From an uncultured Intrasporangium sp. (lineage in GTDB: Bacteria; Actinomycetota; Actinomycetes; Actinomycetales; Dermatophilaceae): a stretch of 8,034 nucleotides of DNA. The position numbers were made by a program, and so were the translations under genes. This document shows positions 1 to 7,995 of this stretch, piece after piece. The notes under the pieces were generated by a model. The model saw nothing but the letters and a program-made list of their open reading frames with translations, did no database searches and was not told where the DNA came from. Each line of letters opens with the position of its first letter. Position 1 is the stretch's first letter. The stretch is from NCBI GenBank assembly GCA_937873285.1, contig CALMNV010000210.1, positions 1-8,034 of the forward strand. The letters are read 5' to 3'.

Positions 1-1227
<1,227 letters not shown>

Positions 1228-1236
1228 CCGGCAGTG

Positions 1237-1256
1237 AGCCGCAGGTCCAGGCGGCT
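1237..1256 (+). terminator. Weak stem-loop after gltD
   Basis: AGCCGC (1237-1242) can pair with GCGGCT (1251-1256) across an 8-base loop, starting 10 bases after the gltD stop. A second small stem, CGGGT/ACCCG with loop CGA, sits at 1265-1277. There is no T-run. In GC-rich DNA six-pair stems are common, so a terminator role is only a possibility. It would separate gltD from the pyk promoter. Confidence 0.25.
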
Positions 1257-1302
1257 GCGTCCCACGGGTCGAACCCGCCGTGAGCGGGGTCACATCACCC
1301 CC

Positions 1303-1308
1303 TAGGGT
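1303..1308 (+). promoter_or_regulatory. Probable pyk -10 box (TAGGGT), leaderless arrangement
   Basis: TAGGGT fits the actinobacterial -10 pattern TANNNT and ends exactly 7 bases before the pyk ATG at 1316. Transcription would therefore begin at or next to the A of the start codon, giving a leaderless mRNA. A plausible but weak -35 box is TGAGCG at 1281-1286 (16-base spacer). No good Shine-Dalgarno is present; the only alternative reading is AGGG at 1304-1307, inside the same box, as a poor ribosome site 8 bases before ATG. Confidence 0.5.
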
Positions 1309-1315
1309 TTCCGCT

Positions 1316-2773
1316 ATGCGTGGCGCCAAGATCGTGTGCACGATCGGACCGAAGACCTCCTCCGCCGAGACCCTGCGGGCCCTCGTCGACGCCGGGATGG
1401 ACGTGGCCCGGCTCAACCTCTCGCATGGTGACCACTCCGTCCACGAGGAGGTCTACCGCCGGGTGCGCGCGGCGAGCGACGACTCGGGACACGCCGTCGG
1501 CGTGCTCGTCGACCTGCAGGGCCCCAAGATCCGCACCGGCCGCTTCGCGTCGGGCCCCGTGACGCTCGCTCCCGGCCAGCGCTTCACCATCACGACCCGG
1601 GACGTGCCCGGCAGCAGCACCGAGGTCGGCACGACGTATGCCGGTCTGCCGGGCGACGTCCGCCCCGGTGACCTGCTCCTCATCGACGACGGCAAGGTGA
1701 CGCTGCGGGCGCTCGACGTCAACGAGACCGACATCGTCACCGAGGCGGTCGTCGGGGGCGTCGTCTCCGACAACAAGGGCATCAACCTTCCGGGGGTCGC
1801 GGTGAGCGTGCCGGCCCTGTCCGACAAGGACCGCGACGACCTGCGCTTCGCCATGCGCATCGGCGCCGACATGATCGCGCTGTCCTTCGTCCGCTCCGCC
1901 GTGGACATCGTCGACGTCCACGAGATCATGGACGAGTTCGGCTACCGGGTCCCCGTGCTCGCCAAGGTCGAGAAGCCGCAGGCGGTCGCCAACCTCGAGG
2001 AGATCGTCGAGGCCTTCGACGGGGTCATGGTCGCCCGCGGCGACCTCGGCGTCGAGATGCCCCTCGAGCAGGTCCCGCTGGTCCAGAAGCACGCCATCGA
2101 CCTCTGCCGTCGCGCGGCCAAGCCGGTCATCGTCGCCACTCAGGTGCTGGAGTCGATGATCGAGAACCCTCGTCCCACGCGAGCGGAGGCGTCCGACGCC
2201 GCCAACGCCGTGCTCGACGGGGCGGACGCACTCATGCTCTCGGGGGAGACCTCGGTGGGCGCCTGGCCCGTCGAGGCCGTCATGACGATGGCCCGCATCA
2301 TCCAGAGCACCGAGGAGCGGGGGCACGACCGGATCGCGACCGTGCCGGTGGACCAGTCCAGCGTCGGCAGCGCGGTCACCAAGGCTGCGGTGGAGATCGG
2401 GGAGAGCGTCGGCGCCAAGTTCCTGATCACCTTCACCGAGACCGGCGGGTCCGCCAAGCGGATGGCCCGGCTCCGGCCGCACCTGCCGATGCTGGCCTTC
2501 ACGTCCGAGCAGCGCACCCGCTCGCAGCTGGCGCTCGTCTGGGGCATCGAGACCTACCTCGTGCCGCGAATGTGGCACACGGACCAGTTCGCGATGCAGG
2601 TGGACCTCAACCTGCTTCCCCATGGACGGGTCACCGAGGGCGAGCGGGTCGTCATCGTCGCCGGGTCGCCGCCCGGCATCCCTGGCTCGACGAACGCGCT
2701 GCGGGTGCACCGGGTGGGCGACGCCGTCAACCGCGCGGCACCGGCATACCGTCCGGAAGAGGTCATCGGCTGA
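1316..2773 (+). CDS. pyk: Pyruvate kinase
   Basis: Pyruvate kinase transfers phosphate from phosphoenolpyruvate to ADP, the last step of glycolysis, in the cytoplasm, normally as a tetramer. The 485-residue product is of usual length. The frame is open from a GTG at 1280, but ATG 1316 is chosen because the protein then begins [12 protein letters not shown], the standard family N-terminus, and because a TANNNT box sits 7 bases upstream. Active-site residues are all present and line up with E. coli PykF at a constant offset of 3 from the central barrel on: R32, N34 and S36 in ARLNLSHG; K217 and E219 in AKVEKPQ; D243 in [10 protein letters not shown]275 in VATQVLESM. The B domain occupies roughly residues 70-165. 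The C-terminal domain carries a TETGGSAK loop (374-381) where allosteric sugar phosphates bind in this family; the effector here cannot be told from sequence. It is separated from gltD by 88 bases with its own promoter, so it is probably a single-gene unit. Confidence 0.97.
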   Translation: MRGAKIVCTIGPKTSSAETLRALVDAGMDVARLNLSHGDHSVHEEVYRRVRAASDDSGHAVGVLVDLQGPKIRTGRFASGPVTLAPGQRFTITTRDVPGSSTEVGTTYAGLPGDVRPGDLLLIDDGKVTLRALDVNETDIVTEAVVGGVVSDNKGINLPGVAVSVPALSDKDRDDLRFAMRIGADMIALSFVRSAVDIVDVHEIMDEFGYRVPVLAKVEKPQAVANLEEIVEAFDGVMVARGDLGVEMPLEQVPLVQKHAIDLCRRAAKPVIVATQVLESMIENPRPTRAEASDAANAVLDGADALMLSGETSVGAWPVEAVMTMARIIQSTEERGHDRIATVPVDQSSVGSAVTKAAVEIGESVGAKFLITFTETGGSAKRMARLRPHLPMLAFTSEQRTRSQLALVWGIETYLVPRMWHTDQFAMQVDLNLLPHGRVTEGERVVIVAGSPPGIPGSTNALRVHRVGDAVNRAAPAYRPEEVIG

Positions 2774-2774
2774 G

Positions 2775-2807
2775 CGGGCGCCGGCCGGGCGCCGACCGGG
2801 CGCCGGG
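2775..2807 (+). repeat. Three tandem 11-bp GC repeats behind pyk
   Basis: Three head-to-tail units begin with the identical octamer CGGGCGCC at 2775, 2786 and 2797, exactly 11 bases apart. The units are CGGGCGCCGGC, CGGGCGCCGAC and CGGGCGCCGGG. Each contains the palindrome GGCGCC, so any two units can also pair (for example 2777-2782 with 2788-2793 across a 5-base loop). This gives alternative hairpins one base after the pyk stop. It may work as a pyk terminator without a T-run, or be a simple slippage product. Confidence 0.8.
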
Positions 2808-2823
2808 GTGTGTCGAGGCTGGG

Positions 2824-2829
2824 TATGCT
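2824..2829 (+). promoter_or_regulatory. Possible tRNA-Leu -10 box (TATGCT)
   Basis: TATGCT matches TANNNT and is followed by 14 bases before the mature tRNA 5' end. A start about 7 bases after the box would leave a short leader of around 7 bases for RNase P to remove. No convincing -35 hexamer is present at the right distance. The gene could instead be transcribed by read-through from pyk. Confidence 0.4.
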
Positions 2830-2843
2830 GGCCCGGCGATCCC

Positions 2844-2926
<83 letters not shown>

Positions 2927-2930
2927 CCGA

Positions 2931-2936
2931 TACGCT
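2931..2936 (+). promoter_or_regulatory. Probable pdtaR -10 box (TACGCT) just behind the tRNA
   Basis: TACGCT fits TANNNT, lies 4 bases after the tRNA discriminator base, and ends exactly 7 bases before an in-frame GTG at 2944. The same spacing is seen at pyk. Transcription from it would start near 2944 and give either a leaderless GTG start or a 42-base leader to the better-supported GTG at 2986. A -35 at 17-18 bases upstream would fall in the tRNA T loop (TTCGAG/TCGAGT, about 2907-2913) and matches the consensus poorly. Confidence 0.45.
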
Positions 2937-2985
2937 GAGCCCCGTGAGCGGTGACCAGGCCGGAACGGGAACGAGGACCCAGAGC

Positions 2986-3633
2986 GTGGACGACAGCATC
3001 GAGAGCACCCCGGCGAGAATCCCCCAGCCGGCGGCTGCTGCCGCGCCGTCCGGCGGCACCGGCAGGCGCATCCTCGTGGCCGAGGACGAGGCCCTCATCC
3101 GCCTCGACCTGGCGGAGATGCTCGTCGAGCAGGGGTACGAGGTCGTGGGGCAGGCGAGCAACGGCGAGCAGGCGGTGGAGCTCGCGCGGGAGCTGCGACC
3201 CGACCTGGTCATCATGGACGTGAAGATGCCGGTGCTCGACGGGCTCTCCGCGGCGGAGCAGCTGCACGAGACCAAGCTGTGTCCTGTCATCATGCTCACC
3301 GCGTTCTCGCAGACCGAGCTGGTGGAGCGAGCTCGGGACGCCAGCGTCATGGCCTATCTCGTCAAGCCGTTCACCGCCGACGACCTGCGCCCGGCCATCG
3401 ACATCGCGCTCTCCCGCTGGGCTGAGCTGACCGCCCTCGAGGCTGAGGTCGCCGACCTGTCGGAGCGGTTCGAGACCCGCAAGCTCGTCGACCGCGCCAA
3501 GGGCGTGCTCATGACCCAGCTGAAGCTGAGCGAGGCCGACGCGTTCCGGTGGATCCAGAAGACGGCAATGGACCGCCGGCTCGGCATGAAGGACGTGGCC
3601 GAGGCCGTGCTCAAGGGCTTTCCCGCCTCCTGA
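2986..3633 (+). CDS. pdtaR: ANTAR-domain response regulator (PdtaR-type antiterminator)
   Basis: This two-component response regulator has an RNA-binding ANTAR output domain. It closely resembles M. tuberculosis PdtaR (Rv1626) as I remember that sequence: [31 protein letters not shown] and MAYLVKPF. The receiver domain spans residues about 29-140 with acidic pocket E33/D34, phosphoacceptor D78, T105 and K127. A short helix/coiled coil (about 145-165) leads to ANTAR (about 155-212), with the conserved [11 protein letters not shown] at 166-176 and the aromatic/alanine pattern AFRWIQ at 186-191. Phosphorylated ANTAR proteins bind paired RNA hairpins and prevent termination. The start GTG 2986 is chosen because GAGGA (2973-2977) lies 8 bases upstream, giving 215 residues with an Ala/Pro-rich lead of about 25. 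GTG 2944 (229 residues) is the alternative and has a leaderless-type box. The frame is also open upstream through the tRNA, but that part is not coding. No histidine kinase is adjacent; the PdtaS kinase is usually encoded elsewhere. Confidence 0.92.
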   Translation: MDDSIESTPARIPQPAAAAAPSGGTGRRILVAEDEALIRLDLAEMLVEQGYEVVGQASNGEQAVELARELRPDLVIMDVKMPVLDGLSAAEQLHETKLCPVIMLTAFSQTELVERARDASVMAYLVKPFTADDLRPAIDIALSRWAELTALEAEVADLSERFETRKLVDRAKGVLMTQLKLSEADAFRWIQKTAMDRRLGMKDVAEAVLKGFPAS

Positions 3634-3639
3634 GCGGGG

Positions 3640-3655
3640 CTGCCGGGCCCGGCAG
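3640..3655 (+). terminator. Perfect palindrome after pdtaR, possible terminator
   Basis: CTGCCGGGCCCGGCAG is a perfect 16-base inverted repeat that starts 7 bases after the pdtaR stop. As RNA it would form a 6-pair GC stem with a GGCC tetraloop. No T-run follows (GTCACGACA), so it is either a U-less actinobacterial terminator, an mRNA 3'-end stabiliser, or a protein-binding palindrome. Confidence 0.5.
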
Positions 3656-3710
3656 GTCACGACACGGTCACCAACGCGCCGTGCTGCTGTTCCCGCGGCG
3701 GTGATGCGTC

Positions 3711-3716
3711 TACTGT
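3711..3716 (+). promoter_or_regulatory. Possible livJ promoter -10 box (TACTGT)
   Basis: TACTGT matches TANNNT and is the best AT-containing box in the 131-base gap before livJ. Transcription would start near 3723, giving a leader of about 40 bases that contains a hairpin and a strong Shine-Dalgarno. No good -35 is visible at 16-18 bases upstream, so activator dependence is possible. The assignment rests on one hexamer. Confidence 0.4.
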
Positions 3717-3724
3717 CTCTTGCA

Positions 3725-3740
3725 GCCCCCGACCGGGGGC
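3725..3740 (+). promoter_or_regulatory. Hairpin in the livJ 5' leader
   Basis: GCCCCC-GACC-GGGGGC forms a perfect 6-pair stem with a 4-base loop. It lies 12 bases before the AGGAGG of livJ. If the transcript starts near 3723, this hairpin is at the very 5' end, where it would protect the mRNA from decay. It could also serve in attenuation or, as DNA, as an operator. Its loop does not match the hexaloop described for ANTAR targets. Confidence 0.45.
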
Positions 3741-3764
3741 GAGGGTCATCCCAGGAGGACATTC

Positions 3765-4910
3765 GTGCGTTCCACCATGAAGATCGCTGTGCCGGTTCTC
3801 ACCGCCGCCTTCGCGCTCAGCGCGTGCGGCACCACGGGCGGTGGCACGACCGCCGCTCCTGCCGCGTCCGGGGGCGGATCCGCGGCGTGCGACCTCAAGA
3901 TCGGCATGTTCGGCGCCCTGACCGGCCCGAACGCCAACTTGGGGATCTACATCCAGAACGGCGTCAACCTCGCCCTGGACGACTACAACGCCAAGCACCC
4001 CACCTGCAAGGTGGGGCTCGAGAACTACGACTCGCAGGGTGACCCGACCCAGGCCCCTGGTCTGGCCAAGAAGGCCATCGACGACAAGAAGGTCGTCGGC
4101 ATCGTGGGGCCGGCCTTCTCCGGGGAGTCCAAGGCCGCCGACCCGCTCTTCAACGAGGCGGGGCTCGTCACGATCACCCCCTCGGCGACCAACCCGGCCC
4201 TCGCGGACAACGGGTGGAAGACCTTCTTCCGGGTGCTGGGCAACGACGCCACCCAGGGTCCTGCCGCGGCCAAGTACATCAAGGACACCCTCAAGTCGAC
4301 CAAGCCGTTCGTCATGGACGATGCGTCCGAGTACGGCAAGGGGTTGGCCGACATCGTGCGCAAGGACCTCGGCTCCGCGGTGGTGGGCAACGACACCATC
4401 CAGCAGAAGCAGACCGACTTCAGTGCCTCGGTCACCAAGGTCAAGGCCTCGGGTGCCGACACCCTCTTCTTCGGTGGCTACTCGCCGGAGGCGGCGCCGC
4501 TCATCAAGCAGCTGCGAGACGCAGGCTGGAAGGGCACCTTCGTCGTCGCCGACGGCGTCAAGGACCAGTCCTACATCGACAACGCCAAGGCGGCAGCCGA
4601 GGGCACGATCATCACCTGCCCCTGCGTGCCCGCCGACGTGGCGCCGGACTTCCAGAAGGCGTACAAGGCGAAGTACAACTCCGACCCCAACACCTACTCC
4701 GGTGAGGGCTACGACGCCGCGACCATCCTGCTCGACGGGATCGCGGCCGGCAAGGACCGCGCCACCATGGTCGACTTCGTCAAGTCCTATGACAAGAAGG
4801 GCGTCACCAAGCAGCTGAAGTTCGACGCCAAGGGCGAGTCCGCGGACATCAAGGTCTACGCCTACAAGGTCGAAGGCGGCAACATCGTCTCCGTCGGCGA
4901 GATCAAGTAG
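3765..4910 (+). CDS. livJ: Branched-chain amino-acid ABC transporter substrate-binding lipoprotein
   Basis: This is the extracytoplasmic receptor (periplasmic-binding-protein family 6, LivJ type) that captures branched-chain amino acids and delivers them to LivHM. The start GTG 3765 is set by AGGAGG (3753-3758) 6 bases upstream; ATG 3777 is a poorer alternative that gives the same mature protein. Residues 1-20 are a signal peptide ending in a lipobox LSAC with C21 as the lipidated cysteine, followed by a flexible Gly/Thr/Ser/Ala linker to about residue 40. The 381-residue length is typical. Family signatures include IGMFGALTGPNANLG near the mature N-terminus, GIVGPAFSGE, and ITPSATNPAL, the ligand-loop region. 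The other cysteines are C42, C81, C285 and C287; C42-C81 could form the N-lobe disulfide known in LivJ, and the C-P-C pair is a local oddity. Related proteins bind amides or urea, so exact ligand specificity is inferred from context. It heads the liv operon. Confidence 0.94.
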   Translation: MRSTMKIAVPVLTAAFALSACGTTGGGTTAAPAASGGGSAACDLKIGMFGALTGPNANLGIYIQNGVNLALDDYNAKHPTCKVGLENYDSQGDPTQAPGLAKKAIDDKKVVGIVGPAFSGESKAADPLFNEAGLVTITPSATNPALADNGWKTFFRVLGNDATQGPAAAKYIKDTLKSTKPFVMDDASEYGKGLADIVRKDLGSAVVGNDTIQQKQTDFSASVTKVKASGADTLFFGGYSPEAAPLIKQLRDAGWKGTFVVADGVKDQSYIDNAKAAAEGTIITCPCVPADVAPDFQKAYKAKYNSDPNTYSGEGYDAATILLDGIAAGKDRATMVDFVKSYDKKGVTKQLKFDAKGESADIKVYAYKVEGGNIVSVGEIK

Positions 4911-4925
4911 GACGTCTCACCCGGG

Positions 4926-4962
4926 CAGGGGGCGGTCGGGGCACAGCTCCGACCGCCCCCTG
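4926..4962 (+). terminator. Very strong hairpin between livJ and livH (attenuator or mRNA stabiliser)
   Basis: CAGGGGGCGGTCGG (4926-4939) is perfectly complementary to CCGACCGCCCCCTG (4949-4962), a 14-pair stem with a 9-base loop in which G-C and G-U pairs can add three more. It starts 16 bases after the livJ stop and has no T-run behind it. In other binding-protein operons an intergenic hairpin at this place reduces read-through into the permease genes and protects the upstream message, so binding protein is made in excess. That role is inferred here. Confidence 0.75.
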
Positions 4963-4968
4963 TCGGGT

Positions 4969-4984
4969 ACCGGCGGACGCCGGT
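4969..4984 (+). other. Second small hairpin between livJ and livH
   Basis: ACCGGC (4969-4974) pairs with GCCGGT (4979-4984) around GGAC, six bases after the large hairpin, forming a tandem stem-loop pair. It ends 27 bases before the livH Shine-Dalgarno, so it would not mask the ribosome site. It may be part of a bipartite attenuator or chance in GC-rich DNA. Confidence 0.4.
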
Positions 4985-5022
4985 GATCTCCCCTCGCACC
5001 CGGCCCGGCCCAGGAGGTTTGG

Positions 5023-6012
5023 ATGCAGTACCTGATAGACAACTTCTTCGCCCTGACGATCACCGGCGTCACTCTGGGCGCTGTCTACGCCTTGGTCGCC
5101 CTCGGCTACACCCTCGTCTACGGGGTGCTGCGCCTCATCAACTTCGCCCACTCCGAGGTGTTCATGTTCGGCACCTTCGCGGCCCTGTGGGTGGTGATGC
5201 TCCTCGGCGGCAAGGGCGGCGCCTCGGTCGGCCAGGTCGTCTTCTGGGTCGCGATGATGTTCCTCGCCGCCATGGCCATGTCCGGGCTCATCGCGATCCT
5301 CCTCGAGCGGGTGGCCTACCGACCCCTTCGGAAGCGTCATGCGCCACCGCTCATCGCCCTGATCTCCGCCATCGGGGCCTCCTTCGTGCTCTCCGAGACG
5401 ATGGGCCTGCGTGGCAAGATCGCCGTCTGGGTCGGCCTCGACACCACCTTGGCGCCCTACGTCGGCAACGCCCGCAACAACGCGGGCATGCCCGAGATCA
5501 TCACGCCGCAGCCGGTGTTCACCATCCGCGACTACGCGGTCACCAACGTCGACATCTTCGTCATCATCGGAGCCGTTGCGATCATGGTGCTGCTCGACCA
5601 GTTCGTGAAGCGCTCGCGCCTCGGCCGCGGCATCCGAGCCGTCGCCCAAGACCCGGAGTCGGCGGCGCTCATGGGCGTCAACCGCGACCGTGTCATCCAG
5701 GTGACCTTCCTCGTCGGCGGCGTGATGGCCGGCGCTGCCGCGGTCTTCTACATGCTCAAGATCGGCATCACCCGCTACGACGCCGGCTTCATCCTCGGGG
5801 TCAAGGCCTTCACCGCCGCGGTCCTCGGCGGCATCGGCAACCTGCGCGGCGCCCTCCTCGGCGGTTTCGTCCTCGGCCTGGCCGAGAACTACGGGTCGGC
5901 CCTCGTGGGCACCCAGTGGAAGGACGTCGTCGCCTTCCTGCTCCTCGTCGTCATCCTGCTGTTCCGGCCCACCGGCCTGCTCGGTGAGTCCCTCGGGAAG
6001 GCCCGCGCATGA
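5023..6012 (+). CDS. livH: Branched-chain amino-acid ABC transporter permease LivH
   Basis: This is one of the two inner-membrane channel subunits of the branched-chain amino-acid importer. ATG 5023 follows AGGAGG (5012-5017) at 5 bases, a strong site, and gives 329 residues. The N-terminus GVTLGAVYALVALGYTLVYGVLRLINFAHSE is the family hallmark (written here as overlapping pieces GVTLGAVYALVALGY, TLVYGVLRLINFAHSE). About eight hydrophobic segments are visible, near residues 7-30, 44-62, 70-98, 107-126, 175-195, 226-246, 260-288 and 300-320. The cytoplasmic coupling loop (AVAQDPESAALMGV, about 206-219) is where the ATPases dock. A polar stretch at about 140-170 (NARNNAGMP) forms the variable extracytoplasmic loop. 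The stop overlaps the livM start by 4 bases (ATGA), indicating coupled translation. No separate promoter is evident, so expression depends on read-through past the hairpins behind livJ. Confidence 0.95.
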   Translation: MQYLIDNFFALTITGVTLGAVYALVALGYTLVYGVLRLINFAHSEVFMFGTFAALWVVMLLGGKGGASVGQVVFWVAMMFLAAMAMSGLIAILLERVAYRPLRKRHAPPLIALISAIGASFVLSETMGLRGKIAVWVGLDTTLAPYVGNARNNAGMPEIITPQPVFTIRDYAVTNVDIFVIIGAVAIMVLLDQFVKRSRLGRGIRAVAQDPESAALMGVNRDRVIQVTFLVGGVMAGAAAVFYMLKIGITRYDAGFILGVKAFTAAVLGGIGNLRGALLGGFVLGLAENYGSALVGTQWKDVVAFLLLVVILLFRPTGLLGESLGKARA

Positions 6013-7124
6013 GTCCCGCAACCGCACTGCTCGACCGGGCGAGGGCGATGCCGAAGCCGGCCAAGATCGTCTTGTGGGCGCTCTTCGGCGTCTTCCTCTT
6101 CGCCCTGCCCCTGCTCAACCTTCCCCTCATCAGCACGCCGGGCGCAGACTTCGGCGGCGTGCTGTTCACCGTGGCCACCTATGTCCTGGTCGCCCTGGGC
6201 CTCAACATCGTCGTCGGGTATGCCGGCCTGCTCGACCTCGGCTACGTCGGCTTCTACGCCGTGGGCGCCTACACCGTCGGGGTGCTCGGCTCCCAGCACG
6301 GCAGCGTGCCGTGGCTCTGGGCGGTGCCGGTGGCGGTCGTCGCGGCGCTCGTCTCGGGCGTCCTGCTCGGCGCGCCTACGCTGCGGGTGCGCGGAGACTA
6401 CCTCGCGATCGTCACGCTCGGGTTCGGCGAGATCGTGCGCCTGACGCTCGTCAACAGCCAATGGCTGGGAGGGGCGCAGGGCATCTCCAACATCCCCCGC
6501 CCGCCGGGCGCGGAGCTCTTCGACGTGCCGAGCATCGACTGGAGCACCGGAGCGCCGATCATCGACCTCGGCAACACGACGACGTTCCTCAAGTTCGGCA
6601 TCACCGACCAGATCCCCTACTACTGGCTCGCCCTGGCGGTCATCCTGCTCGTGATCCTCTTCGACCACCTCGTCAAGTCGAGCCGGGTCGGCCGTGCCTG
6701 GGAGGCCACCCGCGAGGATGAGGACGCGGCCGAGCTGATGGGCGTGCCCACCTTCCGGTTCAAGCTGCTCGCCTTTGCCCTGGGAGCCTGCATCGGCGGG
6801 CTCTCCGGAGCGCTCTTCGCCGGCAAGGCGGGGTTCATCTCGCCCGACAGCTTCCAGCTCCTCCTGTCGATCCTCTTCGTGGCGGCTGTCGTCGTCGGCG
6901 GTCAGGGCAACCGCTGGGGGGTCATCCTCGGGGCTATCGTCGTGAGCTACTTCCCGGAGCGGTTCCGCGAGTTCGCCGACTTCCGCGTGCTCGTCTTCGG
7001 GCTCGCGCTCATGGTGCTCGCCGTCTTCCGCCCGCAGGGGCTCATTCCCCCGCGGCGGGCGGTCCGAGCCAAGAAGGTCGACGAGCGGCTGGACGCCCTC
7101 GAGGAAGGAGAGGCCCGTGTCTGA
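6009..7124 (+). CDS. livM: Branched-chain amino-acid ABC transporter permease LivM
   Basis: This is the second channel subunit, pairing with LivH. ATG 6009 overlaps the livH stop in ATGA; there is no strong Shine-Dalgarno, consistent with re-initiation by ribosomes leaving livH. The 371 residues start with a short cytoplasmic lead (about 1-18) and then several membrane segments. The family motif GLNIVVGYAGLLDLGYVGFY lies near residues 64-83. The coupling loop ATREDEDAAELMG is at 233-245, followed by FKLLAFALGACIGGLSG. The final segment ends in FRPQGLIPP and a charged cytoplasmic tail (KKVDERLDALEEGEARV). The length is within the family range, at the longer end because of a loop at about 152-190 that carries a PRPPGAE stretch between segments. 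The last 8 bases overlap livG. Confidence 0.95.
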   Translation: MSPATALLDRARAMPKPAKIVLWALFGVFLFALPLLNLPLISTPGADFGGVLFTVATYVLVALGLNIVVGYAGLLDLGYVGFYAVGAYTVGVLGSQHGSVPWLWAVPVAVVAALVSGVLLGAPTLRVRGDYLAIVTLGFGEIVRLTLVNSQWLGGAQGISNIPRPPGAELFDVPSIDWSTGAPIIDLGNTTTFLKFGITDQIPYYWLALAVILLVILFDHLVKSSRVGRAWEATREDEDAAELMGVPTFRFKLLAFALGACIGGLSGALFAGKAGFISPDSFQLLLSILFVAAVVVGGQGNRWGVILGAIVVSYFPERFREFADFRVLVFGLALMVLAVFRPQGLIPPRRAVRAKKVDERLDALEEGEARV

Positions 7125-7995
7125 GGCCACGAGCAACACGGCCGCCGACGAGGCCGTCACGCAGATCAACCCCGAGGCGCACATCGAGCCGGAGCCGGTC
7201 GCCGGTCCTCTGGTGTCCGAGGGGGAGAAGCTGCTCGAGGTCGACAACGTGACGCTGCGGTTCGGTGGCGTGGTCGCGCTCAACGAGGTCAGCTTCGATA
7301 TCCGCAAGGGCGAGATCCTCGGCCTCATCGGGCCCAACGGCGCCGGCAAGACGACGTGCTTCAACGTCATGACCGGCGTCTACCAGCCGACCTCCGGCCA
7401 GGTGCGCTTCAAGGGGGAGGGCCTGGGCAAGCGCAAGAAGTTCGAGATCACCAAGCTGGGGATCGCCCGGACCTTCCAGAACATCCGCCTCTTCGGCAAC
7501 ATGACCGCCCTCGAGAACGTCATGGTCGGTGTCGACGCGCACCACTCCACGGGGGTGGGCTCCGCACTGTTCCGGCTGGCCAAGCATCGGCGGGAGGAGG
7601 CGCACGGCCTGGCCCGGGCGAGCGAGCTGCTCGAGTTCATGGGTCTCGCCGGCAAGGCCGACGAGCTGGCCCGCAACCTGCCCTACGGCGACCAGCGCCG
7701 GCTCGAGATCGCACGGGCCCTCGCCACCAGCCCCCAGCTGCTGTGCCTCGACGAGCCGGCTGCCGGGTTCAACCCGGCCGAGAAGGCGAAGCTGATGGAG
7801 CTGATCCGGCTGATCCGCGACCAGGGCTACACGGTGCTGCTCATCGAGCACGACATGCGGCTGGTCATGGGTGTCACCGACCGGATCGTCGTGCTCGAGT
7901 TCGGCCGCAAGATCGCGGAGGGCGTGCCCGCCGACATCCGCGACAACCCGGCGGTCATCGCCGCCTATCTGGGAGTTGACGAAGATGCTTCTTGA
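7117..7995 (+). CDS. livG: Branched-chain amino-acid ABC transporter ATPase LivG
   Basis: This cytoplasmic ATP-binding subunit powers import with LivF. GTG 7117 has AAGGAG (7105-7110) at 6 bases and overlaps livM by 8 bases; the product is 292 residues. ATPase motifs are complete: Walker A GPNGAGKTT at 72-80, Q-loop Q121 in RTFQNIRLF, signature PYGDQRRLEIA at 189-199 (the LivG/LivF form of LSGGQ), Walker B LLCLDEP at 208-214 with catalytic E213, and H-loop H245 in LLIEHDM. LivG proteins are usually about 255-260 residues. The excess is an acidic, probably disordered N-terminal extension of about 38 residues before LLEVDNVTLRFGG. An internal GTG at 7213 would give the usual size (260 residues) but has no ribosome site, so the long form is preferred. 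Livestock of motifs apart, specificity comes from its operon partners. Confidence 0.95.
   Translation: MSEATSNTAADEAVTQINPEAHIEPEPVAGPLVSEGEKLLEVDNVTLRFGGVVALNEVSFDIRKGEILGLIGPNGAGKTTCFNVMTGVYQPTSGQVRFKGEGLGKRKKFEITKLGIARTFQNIRLFGNMTALENVMVGVDAHHSTGVGSALFRLAKHRREEAHGLARASELLEFMGLAGKADELARNLPYGDQRRLEIARALATSPQLLCLDEPAAGFNPAEKAKLMELIRLIRDQGYTVLLIEHDMRLVMGVTDRIVVLEFGRKIAEGVPADIRDNPAVIAAYLGVDEDAS

Noticed and set aside
1265..1277. CGGGTCGAACCCG before pyk, resembling a tRNA T arm
   Set aside because: It has no acceptor, D or anticodon arm around it; it is only a 5-pair stem with a 3-base loop.
3725..3740. livJ leader hairpin as a standard ANTAR binding site
   Set aside because: The described target needs two hairpins with hexaloops having A at position 1 and G at position 4. 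This loop is GACC, or CGACCG if opened, and no matching partner hairpin is adjacent.
4911..5022. A separate promoter for livH in the livJ-livH gap
   Set aside because: I found no TANNNT box at a useful distance. The only clear signals are hairpins and the Shine-Dalgarno, so read-through from livJ is more likely.
5889..7370. Long - strand frames opposite livH, livM and livG (also 4903-6027 and 7042-8016)
   Set aside because: They have the same antisense artefact: Glu/Asp/His-rich composition, no motifs, no ribosome sites, and the opposite strand carries clear transporter genes.
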